A DNA stretch of 6,835 nt from Actinomycetes bacterium (GTDB taxonomy: Bacteria; Actinomycetota; Thermoleophilia; Solirubrobacterales; JACPNS01). Under the pieces are notes generated by a model that searched no databases, was not told where the DNA came from, and was given only the letters and a program-made list of their open reading frames with translations. A program made the translations under genes and the position numbers. Location of the stretch: the NCBI GenBank assembly GCA_023404495.1, contig JAEYBE010000016.1, positions 1 to 6,835 on the forward strand, given 5' to 3'. Of this stretch, positions 1 through 4,527 are shown piece by piece; the first letter of the stretch is position 1; each line of letters opens with the position of its first letter.

Positions 1-429
1 ATCTACCGCAGATGGGCCGACAAGAACGATCTCGTCACCGCGGCGATCGCGTCTTTTCCGGCCCCGAAGGCGCATGAGCTGGCCGGCACGACACGCGAGC
101 GGCTGGTCGCGATCCTCGAGGCAACGCGCAGGCGCATGATCCTCGGTCCGGGAATCGCCATTCAACGCCAAATTCTCGCGGAGGCCAAGCGCAATCCACA
201 GCTCGTGGAGCTGCACCGGGAGCGCACGATTCGCCCGCGCACAGCGATCATCCGCAGCGTGCTCGAAGAGGGGATCGAACGCGGAGAAGTCAGCGCCAGC
301 GCTGATCTCGACCTCGCCTGCGACCTGATCAACGGCTCATGGATGGCGCGCTGGGCACGCGGCGAAGAGTTCGCCGAGGACTGGGCCGAACGCGCCGTTG
401 ACGCTATTTGGCCGGCGCTTGCGGCGTAA
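1..429 (+). CDS. TetR-family transcriptional regulator, C-terminal part (5' end outside window)
   Basis: The reading frame is open from base 1 to the TAA stop, giving 142 visible residues. The first residues (IYRRWADKNDLV) match the end of the TetR helix-turn-helix domain, where an LYRRWxxKxxLV pattern closes the recognition helix region, so roughly the first 40 to 50 residues lie before the window. The rest is a helical ligand-binding/dimerisation domain of the kind that ends actinobacterial TetR proteins, including a short aromatic-rich patch (NGSWMARWARGEEF). TetR proteins usually repress their own or a neighbouring gene until a small ligand binds. The ligand and targets cannot be read from this fragment. 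The next gene downstream on the same strand is a lipoprotein 138 bp away, with candidate operator-like repeats in the gap, but a regulatory link is inference. The internal ATG at 136 is not the start, because the homology extends before it. Confidence 0.85.
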   Translation: MYRRWADKNDLVTAAIASFPAPKAHELAGTTRERLVAILEATRRRMILGPGIAIQRQILAEAKRNPQLVELHRERTIRPRTAIIRSVLEEGIERGEVSASADLDLACDLINGSWMARWARGEEFAEDWAERAVDAIWPALAA

Positions 430-461
430 GTCTGAAGCCACCGGCGTATTGCGAAGTTGTT

Positions 462-474
462 AGGGATCTTCCCT
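462..474. promoter_or_regulatory. 13-bp interrupted palindrome between tetR and the lipoprotein gene
   Basis: AGGGA-TCT-TCCCT has perfect 5-bp arms around a 3-bp centre. It sits 33 bp after the regulator's stop and about 94 bp before the lipoprotein start. It could be an operator half of some kind or a small hairpin. No T-run follows directly, so a terminator role is unlikely. A palindrome this short can occur by chance. Confidence 0.25.
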
Positions 475-492
475 TATCGCCGGTTTCGATGT

Positions 493-517
493 AGTCTTCC
501 GCAGTCTTTTTCAGACT
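493..517. promoter_or_regulatory. Three AGTCT-type half-sites at exact 10-bp spacing; the last two can form a hairpin before a T-rich run
   Basis: AGTCT occurs at 493-497 and again at 503-507, and its inverse AGACT occurs at 513-517, so the three are phased at one helical turn. The last two form a 5-bp hairpin (loop TTTTC) followed by a T-rich stretch (518-529, TTCGTTTTATTT). The hairpin could therefore be a weak terminator for the tetR transcript, or the set could be a protein-binding array upstream of the lipoprotein gene. The region is locally AT-rich compared with the surrounding genes. I see no convincing -35/-10 pair in 430-550. Confidence 0.35.
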
Positions 518-552
518 TTCGTTTTATTTGTATCCATGGGGGGACCCGTCAA

Positions 553-558
553 GGGAGG
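553..558 (+). promoter_or_regulatory. Strong ribosome binding site deciding the lipoprotein start
   Basis: GGGAGG lies 9 nt before the GTG at 568 but only 3 nt before the in-frame TTG at 562. This spacing favours GTG 568 as the start. Confidence 0.75.
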
Positions 559-567
559 TAATTGACT

Positions 568-984
568 GTGAATCTGAAATCTCGCAACTTCGGCGTACGT
601 ATGGCGACTCTGCTTGTCGGCCTCGTAGCGCTGCTTCTGCTCGCCGGCTGCGGCGACGACAAGAAGGAATCGACAGGCCCGACCGGTGCCACCAAGCTTT
701 CGGGCACCGTGGACCTGGTTGCGGAGAAGGACGGCTTCAGCAAGTCATCCGCCACCGTCGAACCCGGAACGGTGAAGATCACCGTCAGCGTTCCCAAGAA
801 CGCCTCCGGCAAGCACGGCGTCGGAATTGACGGCGGTCAGTACAAGAACGTGAAGGGCGCCCCTGTCGGACCCGGCCTTGCGACCAGCCTGACGGTCGCC
901 GTCAAGAAGGGCACTTACACGATCTTCGACTCCTACAAGAACAACCGCGACAAGGGCTACGAGACCAAGCTGACGGTCAAGTAG
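568..984 (+). CDS. Small lipoprotein with a cupredoxin-like domain lacking most copper ligands
   Basis: 138 residues from GTG 568; an in-frame TTG at 562 would add two. The N-terminus is a lipoprotein signal peptide: basic residues (K4, R6, R11), a hydrophobic run at 13-25, then lipobox LLAGC with Cys28 as the lipidation site. A short charged linker (GDDKKES) follows, then a beta-rich domain at about 44-138. That domain resembles cupredoxins (GTVDLVAEKDGF..., EPGTVKITV, and a closing YTIFDSYKNNRDKGYETKLTV). I aligned the end by eye with the usual cupredoxin ending (YTFYC...GHxxxGM...LTV). His83 keeps the first ligand position, but the Cys, His and Met positions are Asp121, Asn126 and Tyr131. 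A mononuclear copper site therefore looks lost. It would be anchored on the outer face of the membrane and may bind a partner or serve a structural role. It is probably monocistronic: strong ribosome binding site upstream, strong terminator downstream. The lipoprotein call is firm; the fold is by eye and the function unknown. Confidence 0.82.
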   Translation: MNLKSRNFGVRMATLLVGLVALLLLAGCGDDKKESTGPTGATKLSGTVDLVAEKDGFSKSSATVEPGTVKITVSVPKNASGKHGVGIDGGQYKNVKGAPVGPGLATSLTVAVKKGTYTIFDSYKNNRDKGYETKLTVK

Positions 985-1008
985 TTCCCGGTCAAATCGC
1001 TTTGCGAG

Positions 1009-1040
1009 AGCCGCGTCCTCATCCGGGGGCGCGGCTTTTT
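1009..1040 (+). terminator. Rho-independent terminator of the lipoprotein gene
   Basis: AGCCGCG (1009-1015) pairs perfectly with CGCGGCT (1030-1036). The stem can extend inward through TCCTC/GGGGG to 12 bp with two G-T pairs, leaving a 4-nt loop (ATCC). A run of five T ends at 1040. It starts 24 bp after the lipoprotein stop. Read on the minus strand it has no T-run, so it works mainly for the plus strand. Confidence 0.88.
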
Positions 1041-1044
1041 CGTG

Positions 1045-1134
1045 TCAGAACCAGAGTTTGACGGCGGCGATCACAATCCCCATCGAGACAAGCACCACGA
1101 TCGCGATCTGCATGATGATCCAACTCCGCTGCAC
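1045..1134 (-). CDS. Candidate 29-residue single-span membrane protein
   Basis: A GTG start at 1134 gives 29 residues ending in TGA at 1045-1047. The product begins MQRSWIIMQIAIVV, continues as an uninterrupted hydrophobic helix (about residues 5-24: I, V, L, A, M, G) and closes with AAVKLWF. Basic residues near the start (R3) and near the end (K26) flank one membrane span, a layout typical of very small membrane proteins. AGGA at 1143-1146 is 8 nt before the GTG, a good Shine-Dalgarno distance. The gene fills most of the gap between the lipoprotein terminator and the Usp promoter, and would be transcribed divergently from Usp. I do not recognise a family. The alternative is a chance hydrophobic frame in GC-rich non-coding DNA, but composition, ribosome binding site and position all favour a gene. 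Confidence 0.5.
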   Translation of the reverse strand: MQRSWIIMQIAIVVLVSMGIVIAAVKLWF

Positions 1135-1160
1135 GCCGCCGATCCTACAAAGATGCAGCT

Positions 1161-1208
1161 TTGACGTATTCGGGGGGTGGCTCGCTTATGATCGATCGCA
1201 TTAGCGAG
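1161..1208 (+). promoter_or_regulatory. Usp promoter region with a 28-bp near-palindrome
   Basis: TTGACG at 1161-1166 resembles a -35 box, and TATGAT at 1187-1192 a -10 box. The spacer would be 20 bp, longer than usual; GCTTAT at 1184-1189 would give 17. Overlying the -10 is an inverted repeat at 1181-1208: CTCGCT-T-ATG, 8 bp of centre, CAT-T-AGCGAG. The arms are 10 bp with a single mismatch. The position over the -10 and predicted transcript start suits an operator for a dimeric regulator; in RNA it would fold into a hairpin in the Usp leader. The region also lies upstream of the divergent small membrane ORF. Confidence 0.5.
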
Positions 1209-1234
1209 TAACCGCGAAGACGAGTGAGGAAACC

Positions 1235-1678
1235 TTGATCGAGAAAATCGTCGTCGGCACCGACGGATCGGACACCGCAGCCCAAGCAGTCATGCAGGCT
1301 GGAGAATTCGCCGAGAAGCTCGGCGCGCAGCTCGTGATCGTCAGCGCCTTCGACCCCGTCTCAAGCGCGCGTCTCGAGAAGGAGCGCGAGCACGCACCCG
1401 CCGATGTCGAGTGGTCGATCAACGAGCGTGAAGACGTCGACTCGATGCTCGGTCAGATCGCCGCGCCGCTCAAAGAGCGCGGAATCACCGTCAGCGTCAC
1501 GGCGCGGCAGGGAAACCCCGCCGATGCGATTCTCGACGTCGCCGAAGAAGAGTCTGCCGACCTGATCGTGGTCGGCAACAAGGGCATGGCCGGTGCACGT
1601 CGGTTCTTGCTTGGCAGCGTCCCGAACAAGATCTCGCACCATGCTCCTTGCTCGGTGCTGATCGTCCGCACCACCTAG
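1235..1678 (+). CDS. Universal stress protein (UspA family, ATP-binding type)
   Basis: 147 residues, the normal length for a single-domain Usp. The start is TTG at 1235, preceded by GAGGA at 1226-1230 with 4 nt spacing; no ATG or GTG lies near it in frame, and the TTG places IEKIVVGTDGS exactly where Usp proteins begin. Features seen: the first beta strand and nucleotide-contact loop (VVGTDGS, Asp10), an alpha/beta Rossmann-like layout, and the G-x2-G-x9-G-S ATP-binding motif at Gly114, Gly117, Gly127, Ser128, followed by the typical HHAPCSVLIVR ending. Proteins keeping this motif bind ATP, usually as dimers, and take part in survival under stress or growth arrest; the exact client role is not known from sequence. 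The upstream palindrome suggests regulated expression. It converges on the protease gene with only 10 bp between stops. Confidence 0.93.
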   Translation: MIEKIVVGTDGSDTAAQAVMQAGEFAEKLGAQLVIVSAFDPVSSARLEKEREHAPADVEWSINEREDVDSMLGQIAAPLKERGITVSVTARQGNPADAILDVAEEESADLIVVGNKGMAGARRFLLGSVPNKISHHAPCSVLIVRTT

Positions 1679-1688
1679 CAGCCGCGAT

Positions 1689-3083
1689 TTAGCCTGCGCC
1701 GACCGCCGCGGCGGCGTTCACCAAGCCGTATCCGTAATGTGTGTCGGTCCCCGGCGCGCCAAGATCACGCGCGGTCGCCTGCAGTCGCTTCTGCAGGGCC
1801 GAGGCGGTCGGCTTCTTGCCGATCACGCCGCTCGCGACAATCAACGCCGCCGTTGCCGACACGTGAGGGGCGGCCATCGACGTGCCTTGATAGATGCTCG
1901 GCAGGTAGAAAGTGCGCAGGTCCTTCACGAAGGTCATCTGGTAGATCGGTAGCGCCGGGTTTGTGATCTTGCAGTTGTCCCGATCGGTGCTGCCGACCGA
2001 GTTGTCGGTGTCGAAGGTGTCGGCGCCGCCGCCGGGAGCGACGAGGTCGAGCCCCCGCCCGTAGTCGGAGTAGTCGGCAAGGCAGCCGCTCGCCGTGGTC
2101 GCTCCGACGGCCAGCGCGTAACCGCTGCGCGCCGGGTAGGCGACGCGATCTGAAGCCTGGTTGCCGGCCGCCGCGACGACAAGCGAGCCCTTGCGCTTGG
2201 CGTAACGCATCGCAGAAACGATGCTCGGCAGATCTGAAGCCGAGAGCCGCACGTCGAACTCGACCGAGAGATTGATCACGTTCGCGCGCCGGTCGGCCGC
2301 GTAGCGAATCGCCCGCGCGACGGTCGCCTCATCGCCGTATCCCTTGGAGTTGAGCGCGCGGATCGGGATCATCGTCGCGCCGTAGGCAAGTCCGGTCACA
2401 CCGACGCCGTTGTCGGTGCGCTCGAAAATCGTCGATGCGACGTGGGTGCCGTGCCCGTTGCGGTCCGAAGGATGCTTGTCGCGGTCGAGGAAGTCGAACG
2501 GACTCTTGATCTTCACGCCGCGCAGGTCGGGTGAACGCTTGTAGCGGCCGCGGCTCTCGAACGCCACTCCCGTGTCGATCACCGCGACGATCGCGCCGCG
2601 TCCGCCGGACCGGCGCAGTTCGCGCATCTTGCGCCAAGCGGGGAGCGCGTTTACTCCCCAGGCTCCGGTGAAGTTCCATTGCAAGTCCTGCCAACCGCCA
2701 GGCGTGGTGCCGCGACCCGGGTCGTTCGGGACCCAGTCGTCGAATTCGCCGGAGATGCGCGCCAGGTAATTCGGCTTGACGTACTTGATCCCGGGCTGCT
2801 TGGCCAAACGCCGGGCCGTCGCAAGCGGCGACTCGCCGTCGGGCACGCTGCGGGTTGAGCGTCCGTCTTCGGTAGCGACGATCAGGCTGTCGCTCGAATA
2901 GCGGCCCTTGTCTGCCGAGAAGCCGCGCACCTCGCCGGCCGACGCGGTTTGGGCGACGGCGAGCAAGAGCAGGGCCGCGGCCAGCGGCACGAGAAAGCGC
3001 GAGAAGTGTTGTGCTGCGATCAGGAGTCGTCCGTGGGGTGAAGAGCTCTGTTGCGATTGGGGGCGGTGATTTCGCCTCCGCAA
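1689..3083 (-). CDS. Secreted subtilisin-like serine protease (S8 family) with propeptide
   Basis: 464 residues from TTG 3083. A basic N-region and a hydrophobic core (about 30-45) end in ASA-GE, a signal peptidase I site after Ala49. Residues about 55-110 look like an inhibitor/chaperone propeptide of the I9 type (DSLIVATEDG..., AKQPGIKYVKPNYLA). The catalytic domain follows: Asp170 in VAVIDTG, His211 in NGHGTHVAS, oxyanion Asn308 in AAAGN, and Ser402 in GTSMAAPHVS. All key residues are present, so it should be an active exported protease. Cys334 and Cys371 could form a disulfide. The chain ends soon after the domain (YGYGLVNAAAA), so there is no extra C-terminal module or wall anchor; it is probably released. 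There is no Shine-Dalgarno sequence; TACGGT ends 8 nt before the TTG, suggesting a leaderless transcript. The start is less sure than the rest: a GTG at residue 32 would remove the basic N-region. It is divergent from tadA. Confidence 0.92.
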   Translation of the reverse strand: MRRRNHRPQSQQSSSPHGRLLIAAQHFSRFLVPLAAALLLLAVAQTASAGEVRGFSADKGRYSSDSLIVATEDGRSTRSVPDGESPLATARRLAKQPGIKYVKPNYLARISGEFDDWVPNDPGRGTTPGGWQDLQWNFTGAWGVNALPAWRKMRELRRSGGRGAIVAVIDTGVAFESRGRYKRSPDLRGVKIKSPFDFLDRDKHPSDRNGHGTHVASTIFERTDNGVGVTGLAYGATMIPIRALNSKGYGDEATVARAIRYAADRRANVINLSVEFDVRLSASDLPSIVSAMRYAKRKGSLVVAAAGNQASDRVAYPARSGYALAVGATTASGCLADYSDYGRGLDLVAPGGGADTFDTDNSVGSTDRDNCKITNPALPIYQMTFVKDLRTFYLPSIYQGTSMAAPHVSATAALIVASGVIGKKPTASALQKRLQATARDLGAPGTDTHYGYGLVNAAAAVGAG

Positions 3084-3168
3084 GTTCGAACACCGTATCT
3101 GCGCAGAAGTCGTGCGCGGCCACCTGAAGTTTTGCTTGCGCTGCCAGCTGTTCTACGGTGTTGGCGCG
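3084..3168. promoter_or_regulatory. Divergent protease/tadA promoter region with mirrored 9-mers
   Basis: The 9-mer TACGGTGTT lies at 3154-3162 on the plus strand, 6 nt before the tadA ATG, and at 3097-3089 on the minus strand, 5 nt before the protease TTG. Together they are a perfect 9-bp inverted repeat with arms 56 bp apart. Each contains TACGGT, a TA-N3-T hexamer placed as a -10 box for a leaderless or nearly leaderless mRNA. For tadA, TTGCTT at 3132-3137 could be the -35 (16-bp spacer). I see no good -35 for the protease side. Neither gene has a Shine-Dalgarno sequence. Confidence 0.5.
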
Positions 3169-3642
3169 ATGCAGTCCGCGGCTGAAAACTGGAGTGAGCG
3201 CGACCAGCGCATGATGGAACTCGCGCTCGAACAGGCCCAGGGCGCGCTGGTTCACGACGATGTGCCGATCGGCGCAGTCGTCGCGCGCGGCGATGAAGTG
3301 ATCGCAGTTGCGCGCAACGAGCGCGAGTTGCTCCAGGACCCGACCGCGCACGCGGAAATCCTCGCGCTCAGGCGCGCCGCCGAGGCTGTCGGCAGCTGGA
3401 GAGTGCTCGACTCGACGCTCTACGTGACGCTCGAACCCTGCTCGATGTGCGCCGGCGCAATCGTGCTCAGCCGTGTTCCTCGCGTGGTCTACGGGGCAAG
3501 CGACCCGAAAGCCGGGGCCTGCGGGAGTGTCCTCGACGTGACCGGCGAGCCGCGTTTCAATCACCGTCCGGAAGTGCTCGGCGGTCTGATGGACGATGCC
3601 TGCGGTGAGCTGCTGCGGGCGTTTTTTGCGGCGCGGCGCTAG
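3169..3642 (+). CDS. tadA: tRNA-specific adenosine deaminase, TadA type
   Basis: 157 residues from ATG 3169. The protein belongs to the zinc cytidine/deoxycytidylate deaminase superfamily. Seen: the PTAHAEI motif with zinc ligand His61 and proton-shuttling Glu63, and PCSMCAGAI with zinc ligands Cys91 and Cys94. The pattern DVPIGAVV near the start and the ending with FNHRPEV and a C-terminal LLRAFFAARR helix match TadA rather than guanine or cytosine deaminases. In bacteria TadA converts A34 to inosine in tRNA-Arg(ACG), letting one tRNA read CGU, CGC and CGA. The frame is open to a GTG at 3112, but the extra residues do not resemble a TadA N-terminus and would overlap the divergent promoter. 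There is no Shine-Dalgarno sequence; a TACGGT hexamer just before the ATG suggests a leaderless mRNA. The stop is 1 bp from the stop of the opposing PIN gene. Confidence 0.92.
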   Translation: MQSAAENWSERDQRMMELALEQAQGALVHDDVPIGAVVARGDEVIAVARNERELLQDPTAHAEILALRRAAEAVGSWRVLDSTLYVTLEPCSMCAGAIVLSRVPRVVYGASDPKAGACGSVLDVTGEPRFNHRPEVLGGLMDDACGELLRAFFAARR

Positions 3643-3643
3643 T

Positions 3644-4036
3644 TCAATCCGGCGCGAGCACGGAAAGCCCAGCGGCCACCGCCGACTCTGATTGCCGCCG
3701 GTCATAGGAGATGAACTGGTCGGCGCCGATCGTCAGCGCGACCGCAATGTGCATCGCATCCAGAGCGCGGAGGTCTCGCCCGATGAGTAACCCAGCCCGT
3801 TGATAGACGTCGCGCGTGATCCCGGCAATGTCGAAGCGATTGAGGATCTCCATTGCCGCCGAAAGCGGTCGATCAAAGCGCTGGGCGACCCTCATGATCT
3901 CCGCTTCTGAGAGCCAGCACGCCGCGGCCCTCCGGCCGGCGCGCTCTTCCGCAGCCAGGTGAACGCGGAGCGCGGGGCTTTCGTCCTCCTCCAGAAGCAG
4001 CTTCGCCATCGCCGAGGTGTCGACGTATGTGATCAG
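3644..4036 (-). CDS. PIN-domain ribonuclease toxin (VapC-like), probable CTG start
   Basis: 130 residues if started at CTG 4036. PIN toxins are Mg-dependent RNases that usually cut tRNA or rRNA and are held inactive by the partner antitoxin. The acidic quartet is visible: Asp6 (ITYVDTSAM), Glu46 (SEAEIMR), Asp93 (RALDAMHIA), Asp112 (ISYDRRQ). The first ATG (4009) would begin after Asp6 and remove a catalytic residue. Upstream, no ATG, GTG or TTG occurs in frame before a stop. CTG 4036 gives the usual VapC N-terminus, overlaps the antitoxin stop as CTGA (4 bp), and has GAGGGG 4 nt before it. Translation is thus probably coupled to the antitoxin. A -1 frameshift at the antitoxin end could also join the frames, but I consider CTG initiation likelier. 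The length is normal and the domain complete. Confidence 0.88.
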   Translation of the reverse strand: MITYVDTSAMAKLLLEEDESPALRVHLAAEERAGRRAAACWLSEAEIMRVAQRFDRPLSAAMEILNRFDIAGITRDVYQRAGLLIGRDLRALDAMHIAVALTIGADQFISYDRRQSESAVAAGLSVLAPD

Positions 4037-4287
4037 CGGTCCCCTCGAAGCTCGTCGATTATCTGCTCACTTGGGATGTCCGCCTTGAAGCCCGGCCGCA
4101 GGTCCTCGAAGCGCGCGTTTGGGTTCGCGGGCTGGATCGGAAGGTTGTGTTTCGGGGCACCGCCGGGCGGCGAGAGCACGGCGACGACCTGGCCGTGATT
4201 GGTGATCTCGAAGGTCTCGCCCGCTTCGACTTCGCGGAGGATCCGGCTGCTCTCGTTGCGCAGCTCGCGATGTGGGATCGTGCGCAT
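4033..4287 (-). CDS. Phd/YefM-family antitoxin
   Basis: 84 residues from ATG 4287. The N-terminal part (RTIPHRELRNESSRILREVEAGETFEITNHGQVVAVLSP, in pieces: HRELRNESSRIL helix, EAGETFEIT strand, NHGQVVAVL strand) is the Phd/YefM DNA-binding fold. Residues about 42-84 (KHNLPIQPANPNARFEDL..., EQIIDELRGDR) form the flexible tail that wraps the toxin. Such antitoxins neutralise the toxin by direct binding and repress their own promoter, more strongly with toxin bound. The frame stays open upstream to 4746, but that stretch runs antisense through the tRNA gene and the iron-sulfur gene, so ATG 4287 is chosen. There is no Shine-Dalgarno sequence; a promoter with -10 at 4298-4303 puts the transcript start within a few nt of the ATG. 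It overlaps the PIN gene by 4 bp as one operon. Confidence 0.88.
   Translation of the reverse strand: MRTIPHRELRNESSRILREVEAGETFEITNHGQVVAVLSPPGGAPKHNLPIQPANPNARFEDLRPGFKADIPSEQIIDELRGDR
4041..4046 (-). promoter_or_regulatory. Ribosome binding site for the CTG-started PIN toxin
   Basis: GAGGGG on the minus strand lies inside the last codons of the antitoxin, 4 nt before CTG 4036. The Usp gene has the same short spacing (GAGGA, 4 nt, TTG). It supports CTG as the true start. Confidence 0.5.
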
Positions 4288-4291
4288 CTGC

Positions 4292-4326
4292 GTAGCAAGT
4301 GTAGCAATCTGACCCTTCTCGCACAA
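4292..4326 (-). promoter_or_regulatory. Toxin-antitoxin operon promoter with direct-repeat operator candidate
   Basis: On the minus strand TTGTGC (4326-4321) and TACACT (4303-4298) form a -35/-10 pair with an exact 17-bp spacer. The start of transcription would fall near 4291, about 4 nt before the antitoxin ATG. A direct repeat of TTGCTAC (minus strand, 4307-4301 and 4298-4292, 9-bp period) overlaps the -10 and the start site, which suits autorepression by the antitoxin-toxin complex. The divergent tRNA-Ser begins only 20 bp beyond the -35. Confidence 0.6.
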
Positions 4327-4346
4327 TGTTTTGTAGGCTTTCCAGC

Positions 4347-4435
4347 GGAGAGGTGCCGGAGTGGTTGAACGGGGCAGTCTCGAAAACTGTTGACGGGCGT
4401 AAGTTCGTCCGAGGGTTCGAATCCCTCTCTCTCCG
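4347..4435 (+). tRNA. tRNA-Ser, anticodon CGA
   Basis: 89 nt, with the long variable arm of class II serine tRNAs. Acceptor arm: GGAGAGG (4347-4353) pairs with TCTCTCC (4428-4434, one G-T pair), discriminator G at 4435. The anticodon stem GCAGT/ACTGT encloses loop CTCGAAA with anticodon CGA at 4381-4383, reading UCG. The variable arm spans about 4391-4410 (GGGCG...CGTCC region). The T arm is GAGGG-TTCGAAT-CCCTC (4411-4427). CCA is not encoded. A possible -10 (TAGGCT, 4334-4339) lies 7 bp before the gene, with CTGACC (4309-4314) as a weak -35. No T-run terminator is seen after it. It is divergent from the toxin-antitoxin operon, 59 bp from the antitoxin ATG. Confidence 0.96.
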
Positions 4436-4489
4436 TTGCGACGACAGCATTCCTCGAGCGATCGGCAGGCCAGCGCGCGCGGTTGCCGT

Positions 4490-4503
4490 AGTCTGGCCAG
4501 ACT
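4490..4503. promoter_or_regulatory. Perfect 14-bp palindrome upstream of the YjdI-like gene
   Basis: AGTCTGGCCAGACT is identical to its own reverse complement. It ends 24 bp before the TTG start of the iron-sulfur protein, between that start and the tRNA gene. TAGTCT (4489-4494) could be a -10 overlapped by it, though no good -35 is seen. Its position suits an operator; in RNA it could fold only poorly because there is no loop. The arms share AGTCT/AGACT with the phased repeats at 493-517. Confidence 0.45.
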
Positions 4504-4527
4504 GCACGCCGAGGAAGGAGAACGCTC

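Noticed and set aside
3112..3168. Upstream GTG start for tadA
   Set aside because: The added residues do not resemble a TadA N-terminus and the segment overlaps the divergent promoter region including the -10 candidate.
2329..3705. 458-codon open frame on the minus strand across the protease N-terminus and tadA
   Set aside because: Arginine-rich, low-complexity translation with no domain motif. It runs antisense through tadA and out of frame with the protease, both of which have full catalytic motifs.
4347..4435. tRNA-Ser as an integration (attachment) site of a mobile element
   Set aside because: No integrase and no second copy of the tRNA 3' end are visible in the window. The toxin-antitoxin pair lies on the 5' side, not the 3' side usually used for integration.
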